Made by a program: the position numbers and the translations under genes
Notes under the pieces: generated by a model
What the model was told of the DNA's origin: nothing
The model's database searches: none
The model's input: only the letters and a program-made list of their open reading frames with translations
In this document: piece by piece, positions 16,971 to 25,624 of the stretch
Layout of the letters: each line of letters opens with the position of its first letter
How positions within the stretch are numbered: the stretch's first letter is position 1
NCBI RefSeq assembly: GCF_030160715.1
Contig: NZ_BSOW01000004.1
Coordinates: forward strand, 1 to 64,000
Direction: 5' to 3'
Length of the DNA stretch: 64,000 nt
DNA from: Bradyrhizobium iriomotense
Lineage (GTDB): Bacteria; Pseudomonadota; Alphaproteobacteria; Rhizobiales; Xanthobacteraceae

Positions 16971-16988
16971 CTGTCATCGCAGCGTCAT
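16971..16988 (+). promoter_or_regulatory. Direct repeat resembling a PhoB box
   Basis: CTGTCAT-CGCA-GCGTCAT has 11-bp periodicity as in Pho boxes (CTGTCAT-N4-CTGTCAT); the second half matches 5 of 7. It lies 53 nt upstream of the 2OG oxygenase start. One isolated site is weak evidence. Confidence 0.3.
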
Positions 16989-17041
16989 CTTTGCCCGGGC
17001 ATTGTCTGTCCGTGTTTTCAAGAACAGGTAGACGTTGCGAC

Positions 17042-17665
17042 ATGGATCAGATCGAGCCGCTTTTCCCGATTCCCCTGCTACGCTCGCCTGGACTGCTCCC
17101 GCCATCGCTGAACGAAGCTGCCGTGGCGGCGATCAGGAACACCCGGGTCGAGGGCAATCTGCGCTCGGGCCAGCTCTTCCACACCGAGGTTGCCGACCCT
17201 CGCGATAACGAGCTGTTTCGCCAGATCGCCGAGCTTGCGGTTCCGAAGCTGGTCGATTTCGGCGTCCTTCTGTTCGGCGAGGAGCTGCGCTGGACCGTCA
17301 AGGAGATGTGGACCAACATGCTCGAGACCGGCGGCAACCAGACACTGCATTCGCACGCCAACAGCTTCGTCTCGGGCATCATTTATCTGACGCCCTCGCA
17401 CCCGGCCTGCAACACCGTCTTCGTGCGGCCGCCAGGCGGTTTTGACTTCTCCTTCCGGCATCACACGCGAAGCGCCGCCATCGGGCCCTTCAATGCGGGC
17501 AAGTACGCCCTGCCGGAGGCCGAGCCCGGCGATCTCGTGCTTTTTCCGAGCTACCTCTACCACGAGGTGCCGAAGAATCAGGGCGGGCGGAGAATTACAA
17601 TTGCTTTCAACGCAATTCCCGATCATCTCGACTGCTGGGGCTATCGCATCAACTTCGCGCCCTGA
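17042..17665 (+). CDS. Putative 2OG-Fe(II) oxygenase (TIGR02466-like)
   Basis: The 207-residue protein starts with PLFPIPLLRSPGLL, as in the TIGR02466 group, and contains LHSHANSFVSGIIYL. The C-terminal block LVLFPSYLYHEVPKNQGGRRITIAFN carries the expected distal Fe-binding His and the 2-oxoglutarate-binding Arg. The proximal ligands are probably in the HSHAN segment. The ATG 17042 is the first one that starts the conserved region. It lies 102 nt after the small secreted gene and is convergent with the spermidine-synthase-like gene. Its substrate is unknown. Confidence 0.75.
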   Translation: MDQIEPLFPIPLLRSPGLLPPSLNEAAVAAIRNTRVEGNLRSGQLFHTEVADPRDNELFRQIAELAVPKLVDFGVLLFGEELRWTVKEMWTNMLETGGNQTLHSHANSFVSGIIYLTPSHPACNTVFVRPPGGFDFSFRHHTRSAAIGPFNAGKYALPEAEPGDLVLFPSYLYHEVPKNQGGRRITIAFNAIPDHLDCWGYRINFAP

Positions 17666-17686
17666 GAGTGACGGATCGATCGCTCT

Positions 17687-20314
17687 CTATCGCTCTCCGA
17701 ATTCGCTCAGCAGGAGCTCCCGTGCCTCCGGGCGCGATGGCGCAGCTTGATCGATCTGACGCAGCAGGCGCGCGGCCGCCGCCCGGTCTGAGCCGGTCAG
17801 CGATCTCGCCATGCCCATCAGCGGTCCGTAGGCTGGATCGAATTCGGAGCTCAGGCGAAGCGCGTCGATCAGGCCCGGCGAAGCCGCTTCGATCAAGGCC
17901 ACTCCGCGCGGATCGCCTGGCAGAGACGCGCCGGCTTCGAGAAAGCGGTTGCGCGCGCGCCAGTAGGCGTCGAGACGCGCGCGCAACGCATCGCGCTCGG
18001 TTTCGGCAACCAGGAGTTCATTCGGATCCGGTTGGATGTCCTTCGTGACGGCAAGCAGCAGTGACCAGGGTGCTGCGCTGAGCGCACGGACATTCCGCCG
18101 CGCATCGAAGGTCACGAACGGATAATCATCAGTGTTGCGCGGACCTTTGCCGGCGAATGCGGAGAGCGCGCGTGGGCCTGCGAGATACTGGCCGAGCAGA
18201 TCGATTGGTGCCTCGAACCCCAGCGGCCGTACGAGCCGCGCGGTCGCGGGATCGCGCAGCCGCGCAGCGAGAACCTCGGTATCGAGATGGCCGCCATCCC
18301 GCGTTCCAATGAGTGCGAGCATCGGTGTGCGGACACTGTAGTGATTGAGCCAGGCCGAGCCGTCGGGATAGACGTCGAGAAAGCCACGGACGATCGCGCG
18401 CAGGGAGGGAAGATCGAGCTGGTACAGCGGCAGCCATTGGCAAAAAATTCCTCCGGGCGCCAGGCGACGTTTCACGGCCTCGAAATGCTCCACGGTATAG
18501 AGCGCGCCGCTGCCGTCGAGTGCGGGATGAAACAGATCGGCGACGATCACGTCATGCTGGCCCGTATCCGCGGCGACGTAGCGGCGGGCATCCGCCACGG
18601 TCACCCGCGGCGCCGAAGCCGGCGGCGGATTGACGAACCAGGGCAGCAACTCCACCACTTCGCGGGAGAGTTCGACACCGAGCACGCTGACGCCTGGCAT
18701 CTGCGCCGCGCCGACCATGGTGGCACCGGTGCCGATTCCGAGGAACAAGGCGTGGCGCGGGACCTCGTGAAGCAACAGCGGCAACATCGCCTGCCGGTAG
18801 TCGGATCGCGTCGAACTCGTTCCACCCATGCGGAAGTGGCCGTTGACCTCGAGGTAGCGCGCACCTGCGGCGTCATCGACGACGCTCGCCGTCGCCATCG
18901 GTCCTTCACGGACCGCAAGCAGCGTTCCACCTGCCGGCACGTGCGTCAACGATGGCGCCGGATTGAGCCAGAGGACGAGCGCGGAGATCGCCGGTGTGGC
19001 GGACCACAGGAGCGTCGATCGGTCGGGCGGCAGCAGCAGCAGATAGCCCAGCGCAACGGCAAGCAGTGCCGTCCATGCACCAAGGGCGGGAATCAGGAAT
19101 TGCGCCGCCACCAACGGCGCGATGCAGGCGCCAAGGCTGTTGATGCCGATCGCCGATCCGACGGAGCGGCACTGATCGCTCACTCGTTGCGCCAGCAGGC
19201 CGAACAATGCGCCCATTGCGGTCGCGGGCACCAGGAACAGTGCGATCGCCACCACCAGTTCGCCGAATACATCCGCAAAGGCTGCGGTCTCGACCAGGCG
19301 ACCGGCATAGGGCGCAAGTGCCGCGGTCGCGATGCAGGCGAACGCCGTTGCGGCGAGCAGGCCGCTGAGATTTCTATCCTGCGCATCTCGCCCGGTCCGC
19401 TGCCAGAGCAGGCTCCCCGCTGCGGTGCCGAGCAGATATGCAGCCAACAGTCCAGCGAACGTGTAGACGGTGTCCTCCATCACCTGCGCGGCGAGCCGGA
19501 CTACGAGGACTTCGAAGGCGATTCCCAGCAGTCCCGTGGCGAACAAGGTGATCGTGAGCCGCAAGTCGCGAATTCGTTCCGGCGGTCGTTCTTCGGCATC
19601 AGCTTCTTTCGCCACCGATCCGAGCGCGATTGCGCCGAGGGCGCAGAACGCGTTGACACCAGCGAGGCAGAGCAGCGTTCCCGAAAATCCGAGCGCCGGG
19701 ATCAGTAGGAATGTTGAGGCGAGCGTGCCGGCCAGGGCCCCGGCCGTATTCGCCCCATATACGCCTGCCGTGACACGAGCCTCGCCACGCGTGTCCCGCA
19801 TCATCCGCTCCAGGGCGGTCAAGGTCCCGCCCATGGCCATCGTTGCCGGCAGCAGCACGAGGGTCGGCAGCGCCAGGCTGCCGGCCCAGAGCAGGGCAGC
19901 AGACGGTTCGGTGCCGAGCAGGGGGGACAGAGACCGACCGGCCGCGGGCAGAAGCCAGACGCTGATCAGGCCCCAAACGGCGATGACGGCTTCAAGGATC
20001 GCATAGACGCGCCATGGCGATTTCGAGCGGCGGATCGGCCGATCGAGCGCGAACGCGCCCAGTGCCAGACCGCCGAAGAACCCGGCAATGACTCCGAGCA
20101 TCGCCATCATCTCGGTGCCCAGCGCAAGGCTCAACTGGCGCGTCCACACGATCTCGTAGCCCAGACCCGCAAAGCCCGACGCGGTCACGATCGGCACGAG
20201 GGCCCAGGCGCGGCTTGCAGCCTGACGAGCGCGCACCGGTGCGGCCTCGTCCTGAACCGCGCCCGCGAACTGGCCTGCCGAAGCGATCGCGGTGGTGTCC
20301 GGCTCAGATTGCAT
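17687..20314 (-). CDS. Membrane protein fused to a spermidine-synthase-like (SpeE) domain
   Basis: The 875-residue product has an N-terminal half with about a dozen hydrophobic helices resembling a major-facilitator/polyamine-transport module (roughly residues 35-450). The C-terminal Rossmann domain has motif I (LFLGIGTGATMVGAA), an acidic VLGVEL loop and VIVADLFHPAL, as in spermidine synthase-like methyl/aminopropyl-transferases. The start ATG 20314 has AGGAG and GAGGGG upstream; a longer frame from 20359 lacks this. It lies 148 nt downstream of the TonB receptor on the same strand and could be co-transcribed. A classical spermidine role is not certain for such fusions. Confidence 0.8.
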   Translation of the reverse strand: MQSEPDTTAIASAGQFAGAVQDEAAPVRARQAASRAWALVPIVTASGFAGLGYEIVWTRQLSLALGTEMMAMLGVIAGFFGGLALGAFALDRPIRRSKSPWRVYAILEAVIAVWGLISVWLLPAAGRSLSPLLGTEPSAALLWAGSLALPTLVLLPATMAMGGTLTALERMMRDTRGEARVTAGVYGANTAGALAGTLASTFLLIPALGFSGTLLCLAGVNAFCALGAIALGSVAKEADAEERPPERIRDLRLTITLFATGLLGIAFEVLVVRLAAQVMEDTVYTFAGLLAAYLLGTAAGSLLWQRTGRDAQDRNLSGLLAATAFACIATAALAPYAGRLVETAAFADVFGELVVAIALFLVPATAMGALFGLLAQRVSDQCRSVGSAIGINSLGACIAPLVAAQFLIPALGAWTALLAVALGYLLLLPPDRSTLLWSATPAISALVLWLNPAPSLTHVPAGGTLLAVREGPMATASVVDDAAGARYLEVNGHFRMGGTSSTRSDYRQAMLPLLLHEVPRHALFLGIGTGATMVGAAQMPGVSVLGVELSREVVELLPWFVNPPPASAPRVTVADARRYVAADTGQHDVIVADLFHPALDGSGALYTVEHFEAVKRRLAPGGIFCQWLPLYQLDLPSLRAIVRGFLDVYPDGSAWLNHYSVRTPMLALIGTRDGGHLDTEVLAARLRDPATARLVRPLGFEAPIDLLGQYLAGPRALSAFAGKGPRNTDDYPFVTFDARRNVRALSAAPWSLLLAVTKDIQPDPNELLVAETERDALRARLDAYWRARNRFLEAGASLPGDPRGVALIEAASPGLIDALRLSSEFDPAYGPLMGMARSLTGSDRAAAARLLRQIDQAAPSRPEARELLLSEFGER

Positions 20315-20462
20315 TCCCCTCACTCCTGTTTCGGACACGACCGGCTGCGCGCGATACATATTGCATCGGTCGAACGGGCGTTCTCGGCCGATCAGAGCAT
20401 CCGCTCTATGTCAGATTTCTTCAGTATTTGTGACGGCCAGTCAGCGCCCGTTGTCGCTGCGA

Positions 20463-22697
20463 TCAAAATCGTGCCGCCACCGTCAGCCGCACCGCGAGGG
20501 GTTCGGCCGGATGGACGTGGCGATCAGCGACGCCGTCGATGGGCTCTCCCGGCAGGCGCGACAGATAAAAATATTCGATCTGGTTGGTCTGGGCGTTGAA
20601 GAGGTTGAGCACGTCGAGTTGCAGCCGCAGGCCATTGTCGAATCTGTAGCCGGCGCGCGCATTGAAGATGAGCGACGACCGCGAACGGACGCTGTCGTCC
20701 TCGATCAGGGGACGCGGACCAAAATAGCGGGCCTTGAGCGTGCCGAACCAGCCAGTGTCGCCACCGAGGGTGACTGCACCGCTTGCCACCCACGCCGGTG
20801 CGCCGGGGATGCGGGCCCCGGCGGGGTCGAAATCGGTGAAGCGCGCGCGGGTATGGGCCACGTCGAGATCGACCGTCATCCAGGGCAAGGGCTTGTACTG
20901 GTTCGTCCACTCCACACCGACGCGGCGGCTGGGCCGGCTCGGCTCGGTGGTGCCGGCGTCCCCGACGAACAACAGCTCCGAGTCGAAGTCGAGCACGAAT
21001 AGTGCGAGCGAACTGGTGAGACCCTCGATCGCCCTGGTGCGGATACCGAGTTCGGCGCCGCGCGAGCGCACGAGCAGCGGCACGCGATCGAGCGGCGTCA
21101 CCTTGTCGTTGGGATCGACGGTGATGGTCGCGCCGCGGATATCGTTGCTGTGCAGGCCGTAGCCGGCATTGCCGTAGAACTCGGTCTTGTACCAGGGACC
21201 GAGCACGAGACCGGTCTTCGGGCTCGCCATCGAGGCCTGCGCGTTGCCCGAATTCTGCGGCGCATCGCTGAACACATGTCCGGCGAAAAAATCCTCGCGG
21301 ATGCCGATCGTGGTGCGCAGCCAGTCGGTCCAGCGCATGGTCGTGTCGGTCCAGAGGCCGACATTGCCCTCCTGCACGCGGTCATCGCGTACGGTCGAGA
21401 GCCACGTGCGCTGCTCCGTCTTGAACAGGCCGACATGGATATCGTCGTAGCGGCTCTGCACGCCAACGCGGGTTTGTGCCTCGACGCCGGCAAAGCGCCA
21501 ATCGAATGTATGCCGCGCATCGATGCCACCGAAACTGCGGCGGTCGAGCTGGCTGAACTGGTCGCCGTTGAGGGGGGTGTCGAGAAAGTAGGTGAAATCG
21601 TTGAAGAGCCGCAGGTCGGAGCGCACGACATAGGTGCTGATATTGGTCTGGCCGTAGTCGCCCGACTGCGCCCAATTGCCGGACAGACTGAATCGGCTGG
21701 ACCTGCCGCCATCGGTCGGATCGAGCGTGCCGAAGCGATTGATCAGGCCCTGGTCGATCGCGCGTTGGGCGACCTGGTCGGTCGAATTCCAGCCATTGGA
21801 GTAGGCCATCGCCGCCAGCGTCAGGCCGTCGGTCACGGTGCCCTGGCTGTAGCGCAGGACGCCGTTCAGCTTGCGGACATCGTCCGGCACGTCCCAGGGT
21901 CCGTCATATTTGGCCGCCTCGACCGCCGCCAGCAGGGTGCCATCGTCAACGCGGCTCGATCCCGCCGCCAGTGCGCGTCGATAGCCGAAACTGCCGAAGC
22001 TTATCTCCGCGATGTTGTGCTGCAGCTTGTTGACGTAGTCGATCGCCACAGCGCCGGCGGAGGCGAAGTCGCCCTGGTCGGCGAAATACGGTCCCTTGCG
22101 GACATTGACCGACTGGATCAGCTCGGGGATCAGGAAATTGATGTCGGCGTAGCCTTGCCCATGCCCATGCGTCGGCATGTTGACGGGCATGCCGTCAACG
22201 CTGATTGCGAGATCGGTGCCGTGGTCGAGATTGAAGCCGCGCAGAAAGTACTGGTTGGCTTTGCCTTCGCCGGAGTGCTGCGTGACGATCAGGCCTGGCA
22301 CAACTTCCAGTGCCTCGCCGGGCCGCGAGAACGGAATTGCGTTCACCTCGCGGCCGCTGATGCGAATGGCGCTCGCGGCGGTGGGCTGCAAGGCAGGCGC
22401 GCCGATTGGCGCCGCATTGGCCACGACGCCGCTCTCGGTCGGGCTCTCCGTGCGAGCGGCGGCCCGATTGCGCAGAGCCCCGCCTTTCGGCGGTCGTTTG
22501 CGGGTGAGCCGCTTGGGATGCTGATCCTCCGGCGCCGCAACGGCGACCGGCGGAAGCTCGGCGGGCGCGACCAGGCTACGCTCTTGGGCCGCGATCGGAA
22601 GCGTGCACAGGGCGGATGATGCGGCGGCGGAAAACATCCGCAACAAGGCCCCACGCACCACCACGTCTCCGCACGATAACCTGTTCAACAAAGCCAC
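20463..22697 (-). CDS. TonB-dependent outer-membrane receptor, probably for a nickel (or cobalt) complex
   Basis: The protein has a plug domain (AIPFSRPGEALEVVPGLIVTQHSGEG, FLRGFNLDHGTDLAISVDGMPVN) followed by a 22-strand-type barrel ending in aromatic F, as expected for outer-membrane insertion. A His-rich plug segment, NMPTHGHGQGYADINF, could bind metal. The coordinates give the longest frame. Its ATG is only 15 nt from the NikR-type operator and upstream of the start of transcription expected from TATAAG at 22704-22699. The real start is therefore more likely GTG 22658 (GGAG upstream, then a signal sequence) or ATG 22637. The operator suggests Ni-dependent repression. Confidence 0.88.
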   Translation of the reverse strand: MALLNRLSCGDVVVRGALLRMFSAAASSALCTLPIAAQERSLVAPAELPPVAVAAPEDQHPKRLTRKRPPKGGALRNRAAARTESPTESGVVANAAPIGAPALQPTAASAIRISGREVNAIPFSRPGEALEVVPGLIVTQHSGEGKANQYFLRGFNLDHGTDLAISVDGMPVNMPTHGHGQGYADINFLIPELIQSVNVRKGPYFADQGDFASAGAVAIDYVNKLQHNIAEISFGSFGYRRALAAGSSRVDDGTLLAAVEAAKYDGPWDVPDDVRKLNGVLRYSQGTVTDGLTLAAMAYSNGWNSTDQVAQRAIDQGLINRFGTLDPTDGGRSSRFSLSGNWAQSGDYGQTNISTYVVRSDLRLFNDFTYFLDTPLNGDQFSQLDRRSFGGIDARHTFDWRFAGVEAQTRVGVQSRYDDIHVGLFKTEQRTWLSTVRDDRVQEGNVGLWTDTTMRWTDWLRTTIGIREDFFAGHVFSDAPQNSGNAQASMASPKTGLVLGPWYKTEFYGNAGYGLHSNDIRGATITVDPNDKVTPLDRVPLLVRSRGAELGIRTRAIEGLTSSLALFVLDFDSELLFVGDAGTTEPSRPSRRVGVEWTNQYKPLPWMTVDLDVAHTRARFTDFDPAGARIPGAPAWVASGAVTLGGDTGWFGTLKARYFGPRPLIEDDSVRSRSSLIFNARAGYRFDNGLRLQLDVLNLFNAQTNQIEYFYLSRLPGEPIDGVADRHVHPAEPLAVRLTVAARF

Positions 22698-22698
22698 A

Positions 22699-22704
22699 CT
22701 TATA
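22699..22704 (-). promoter_or_regulatory. Probable -10 element of the TonB receptor promoter
   Basis: TATAAG on the minus strand lies next to the NikR-type operator. A weak TTGCTG at 22729-22724, inside the operator, could serve as the -35 with a long 19-nt spacer. Confidence 0.4.
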
Positions 22705-22712
22705 GCAGACGA

Positions 22713-22740
22713 GTATGACGATGCAGCAACAATGTCATAC
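22713..22740. promoter_or_regulatory. NikR-type operator
   Basis: GTATGA-N16-TCATAC is an exact match to the NikR recognition pattern known from Escherichia coli; the arms extend to 7 bp (GTATGAC/GTCATAC). It overlaps the likely promoter of the TonB receptor gene, so bound repressor would block transcription. No nikR gene lies in the window. Confidence 0.75.
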
Positions 22741-22947
22741 TGGCGTTCGGCGGCCGTGGGGAGTCGTGGAATGCCGGATCGCGATAGGTCGTGGAAACAT
22801 TAGGGAGGTGACCGCCACTTCGCACAGGTGTCACATGGGCAGCCGATAAGCCTTGCTCGCACCGGTGCCCCGTGCCTGACAAGCCCGCTTTGTCTTGCTT
22901 GCGCAGGGCGCCAGTTTGAGAATTTGCGGGTTGCTACCAACTGGCCA

Positions 22948-23625
22948 ATGACGAGGGACATGAGAGAGCATAAGGCGACGCGGCGGATATCGCTGTGGCT
23001 CGCGGTGTGGGTGCCTTTGCTCGGTGTTTCCGCCTCGGCTCCGGCGCGGCCGGCGGAATTCGCAGATATCGACGCACCAGGCTTCATCGAGCCAGCCTCC
23101 AGCCGCCCACTTTTAGAGTCTCCCGTAACGGCGGCACCGGCGGTCGATCCTGCGGCGCCAACGCCGTCTCACATCAAGCGGGAGGAAATGAGTGGCAATC
23201 CGCTCTGGGCCATCCCGCTTGCAGCACTGTCGACGACGGGCGAACGGCCGATCTTTTCGGCCTCGCGGCGGCGGCCGCCGCCACCCGTGGTTTCGGTAGC
23301 TGCGTCGAAAGCGCCGCCGATGCCACCGAGCCCGCCGCCGGTCGAGCTGCGGCTCGCATTGGTTGGGACGATTGTCGGCATCGATCAGAGTGTCGGGATT
23401 TTTGTCGACGAGACGAACAAGGCCACGCTGCGTCTGAAGCTCGATGAAGATTATCTAGGCTGGAGGCTTCGTTCTGTGAATCGCACCGAGGTGACGATGG
23501 TGCGCGGTGAACTGACCGAGACGCTGACATTCTCGAAAGCAGGCAGAGGCTCGCCCGCGATGAGGCCGGCGGTTGCGGAAAGTGGGGTGGGGCGTGGCAG
23601 CTCGCACACGCCTCAGTATGATTGA
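22948..23625 (+). CDS. GspN/GspC-like general secretion pathway protein
   Basis: The 225-residue product has one N-terminal hydrophobic segment (ISLWLAVWVPLLGVSASA), a Pro-rich linker and the block GNPLWAIPLAALSTTGERPIFSAS. A compact beta-rich C-terminal domain follows (LVGTIVG...GIFVDETNKATLRLKLDEDYLGWRL). The ERPIFS...RRRPPPP pattern is typical of proteins annotated as GspN in rhizobia, related to the HR domain of GspC. The start is uncertain: ATG 22948 or 22960, neither with a good ribosome site. No other type II secretion genes are nearby, so its partners must be elsewhere. Confidence 0.6.
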   Translation: MTRDMREHKATRRISLWLAVWVPLLGVSASAPARPAEFADIDAPGFIEPASSRPLLESPVTAAPAVDPAAPTPSHIKREEMSGNPLWAIPLAALSTTGERPIFSASRRRPPPPVVSVAASKAPPMPPSPPPVELRLALVGTIVGIDQSVGIFVDETNKATLRLKLDEDYLGWRLRSVNRTEVTMVRGELTETLTFSKAGRGSPAMRPAVAESGVGRGSSHTPQYD

Positions 23626-24013
23626 GTGAGCCAATCCAATTGATGGTTGGCGTCGAGGATCGGCTGCACGGCGGGACCGTCGGGTGAGGAGGCGACTGGA
23701 TGCCGATGAGGGGTCTCAGTAAAGTCCGAGACAAAATCTATGATGGCGCCACTACGAAACGTGGCGTGTCGCGATCCGAGCGACCGCAAGGGATGCTTCA
23801 CCGCCTCAGCGTCCAGCCGTATTCCTGATGGGGAATCGTGATGGCCTACCACTCGATCTGCCGATTTCCAGGCAACTCCAGCCTGTCACTTCAATTCACA
23901 CTCGATCGCTCCAAGGCGAAAAGAAGTTTGATATATCAATCTCTTGGGTGATTAGTTGTGAGCGCGCTCCGCGCGGAGCTGCCGCGGGGCGCGGCAGAGA
24001 ACGCGCATCGTGT
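23626..24013. other. Intergenic region with two adjacent palindromes
   Basis: No convincing gene is seen. Near its right end are GCTCCGCGCGGAGC (23966-23979) and CTGCCGCG-GGG-CGCGGCAG (23979-23997). They lie 17 nt past the ferredoxin stop and are described separately. The rest has no repeats that I recognise. Confidence 0.6.
23966..23997 (-). terminator. Tandem GC-rich hairpins after the ferredoxin operon
   Basis: A perfect 14-bp palindrome is followed directly by an 8-bp stem with a GGG loop, just downstream of the minus-strand ferredoxin gene. There is no T run; it could act as a 3'-end stabiliser or Rho-assisted terminator. Confidence 0.45.
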
Positions 24014-24331
24014 TCAAGTTTCCGGCGCGATCTCCGCGGACATCATGCCCATCTCGGCCTTCACGACGATCTGACACGACAGGCGAGAATTCGTCCGCCG
24101 ATGGTCCGATGAATCGAGCAGGTCGTTTTCTTCATCAGAAATTGGCGGCAGAAGATCGGGTCTTTCGACCTCCAGATACACGTGGCAAGTCGCACAGGAG
24201 CGGCAGCCGCCGCAAAGGGCAGCGAGTTCGCCAACGCCGGCGTTGCGGATGTTTTCCATGATGGTGATGCCGGCGGCCGCTTCGATCCGTCGGCGCGATC
24301 CGCTCGGCGTGATGACCAGTAGGTTCGTCAT
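24014..24331 (-). CDS. [2Fe-2S] ferredoxin, adrenodoxin/putidaredoxin type
   Basis: The 105-residue protein has the ligand pattern C40-x5-C46-x2-C49 and C86 (CGGCRSCATCHVYLE and LSCQIVV), typical of ferredoxins that feed P450s or Rieske oxygenases. An extra Cys at position 43 lies inside the cluster loop. It starts 3 nt after the ferredoxin reductase gene, so the two form an electron-transfer pair from one operon. No P450 gene is adjacent; the Rieske oxygenase at 219-1307 is a possible but distant partner. Confidence 0.9.
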   Translation of the reverse strand: MTNLLVITPSGSRRRIEAAAGITIMENIRNAGVGELAALCGGCRSCATCHVYLEVERPDLLPPISDEENDLLDSSDHRRTNSRLSCQIVVKAEMGMMSAEIAPET

Positions 24332-24334
24332 GTT

Positions 24335-25624
24335 TCAGGAAACTCCCTGACGCGCGGTGGCGTCCTGCTCGATGAATTGACCGTCTACGGCGGGAGGAAT
24401 GAGAGCCTTCAGCGGCGTCTCCGTATCCGCGAGACGATCGGCACTGACGGTGGCTCGCGTTGCAACCAACCTCTTTCCGGCAACAAAGTCTTTGGCGTTG
24501 TTGACGCAGTCGATTGCCTGGAAGCGGCCTCCACGCAAATAGATTACCGAAAACTTCCTGGCGGCCTGGTCGCCGCGGATGACGACTTCGTCATATCCTG
24601 CCGAAAGGCCGGCCGTCTGAAGCCTGAGGTCGTATTGATCCGACCAGAACCAGGGCGTCGCGGAGTAACGCTCGGGCCTTCCGACGATCGCCTTTGCCAC
24701 GCAATTGGCCTGATCGGAGGCGTTCTGCACCGATTCAAGTCGAATTCGTGTGCCTTCCTGAGCAAAGGTATTTGTATGTCGGGCGCAATCGCCAACCGCG
24801 TATATGTTCGGGAGGCTTGTCCGGCAAAACTCATCCACCTCGACGCCGTCTCGGCATCGAGCACCGGCTGCGGCGAGTGGCTCGAGGTTGGGTAGGATTC
24901 CGATGCCGACGATCACCATCTCGGCTGGCAGGACCTCGCCCTCATCGAGAAGAACGCCTGCCACGCGGCCCGATTTTCCGATCAGCTCGCGAACCCTGGC
25001 ATTGAGCCGGAGATCGACCCCATGCGCGCGATGCTCGCGCTCGTAGAACCGGGACAGCTCGTCGCCGGCAACCCGCGCCAGCACTCGGTCCATTGCCTCC
25101 AGTAAAGTGACACGTTTCCCGAGCTTGGTGAGAACTGCGGCTGCCTCGAGGCCGATGTAGCCGCCGCCTATCACGCAGATGTCGCGCGCCTGCGCAAGCT
25201 CGGTAGCAATGGCGTCGACGTCGGCCCGTGATCGAATCTGATGTACGCCGGCAAGATCGCCGCCCGGACAGGGCAGGGATCGTGGTCGACCTCCTGCGGC
25301 CCAGATCAGATTGACATAGCTATAGCAGGAGCCGTCAGCGCAGGTGACGGTCTGGGATCGGGGATCGATCGTTTCCACGCGACGACCAGGCAACATGGCG
25401 ATCGCATTGTCGGTCCAAAACTCCGCCGGGCGGAGCAGAAGACGGTCAAAACTCTTGGTGCCGCCGAGATAGTCCTTGGAAAGCGGTGGACGTTCATAGG
25501 GCAACTCGGGCTCGTCACCGATGATGGCAATTGATCCGACATGACCATGCTGGCGCAGGAAGATCGCCGTGTGCGCGCCGGCATGGCCGGCTCCGACAAT
25601 GAGCGCCTCGAAAGGGAGGCTCAT
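24335..25624 (-). CDS. NAD(P)H-dependent ferredoxin reductase (FAD-dependent pyridine nucleotide-disulfide oxidoreductase family)
   Basis: The 429-residue flavoprotein has the FAD-binding GAGHAG (11-16), the NAD(P)-binding GGGYIG (153-158) and the second FAD motif NIYAVGDCA, followed by the C-terminal reductase domain. Length and motifs match putidaredoxin/rhodocoxin reductases. The start ATG 25624 overlaps the stop of the upstream cupin gene (ATGA). It precedes the ferredoxin gene by 3 nt. Confidence 0.9.
   Translation of the reverse strand: MSLPFEALIVGAGHAGAHTAIFLRQHGHVGSIAIIGDEPELPYERPPLSKDYLGGTKSFDRLLLRPAEFWTDNAIAMLPGRRVETIDPRSQTVTCADGSCYSYVNLIWAAGGRPRSLPCPGGDLAGVHQIRSRADVDAIATELAQARDICVIGGGYIGLEAAAVLTKLGKRVTLLEAMDRVLARVAGDELSRFYEREHRAHGVDLRLNARVRELIGKSGRVAGVLLDEGEVLPAEMVIVGIGILPNLEPLAAAGARCRDGVEVDEFCRTSLPNIYAVGDCARHTNTFAQEGTRIRLESVQNASDQANCVAKAIVGRPERYSATPWFWSDQYDLRLQTAGLSAGYDEVVIRGDQAARKFSVIYLRGGRFQAIDCVNNAKDFVAGKRLVATRATVSADRLADTETPLKALIPPAVDGQFIEQDATARQGVS

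Noticed and set aside
18287..19708. 473-codon plus-strand frame inside the spermidine-synthase-like gene
   Set aside because: Composition is Arg/Gln-rich with no domain; the minus frame has clear helices and a SAM-binding motif.
20315..20359. Upstream start (20359) for the spermidine-synthase-like gene
   Set aside because: The ATG 20314 has AGGAG and GAGGGG at suitable distance, whereas 20359 has none.
21150..22619. 489-codon plus-strand frame inside the TonB receptor gene
   Set aside because: No motifs; the opposite frame encodes a complete receptor.
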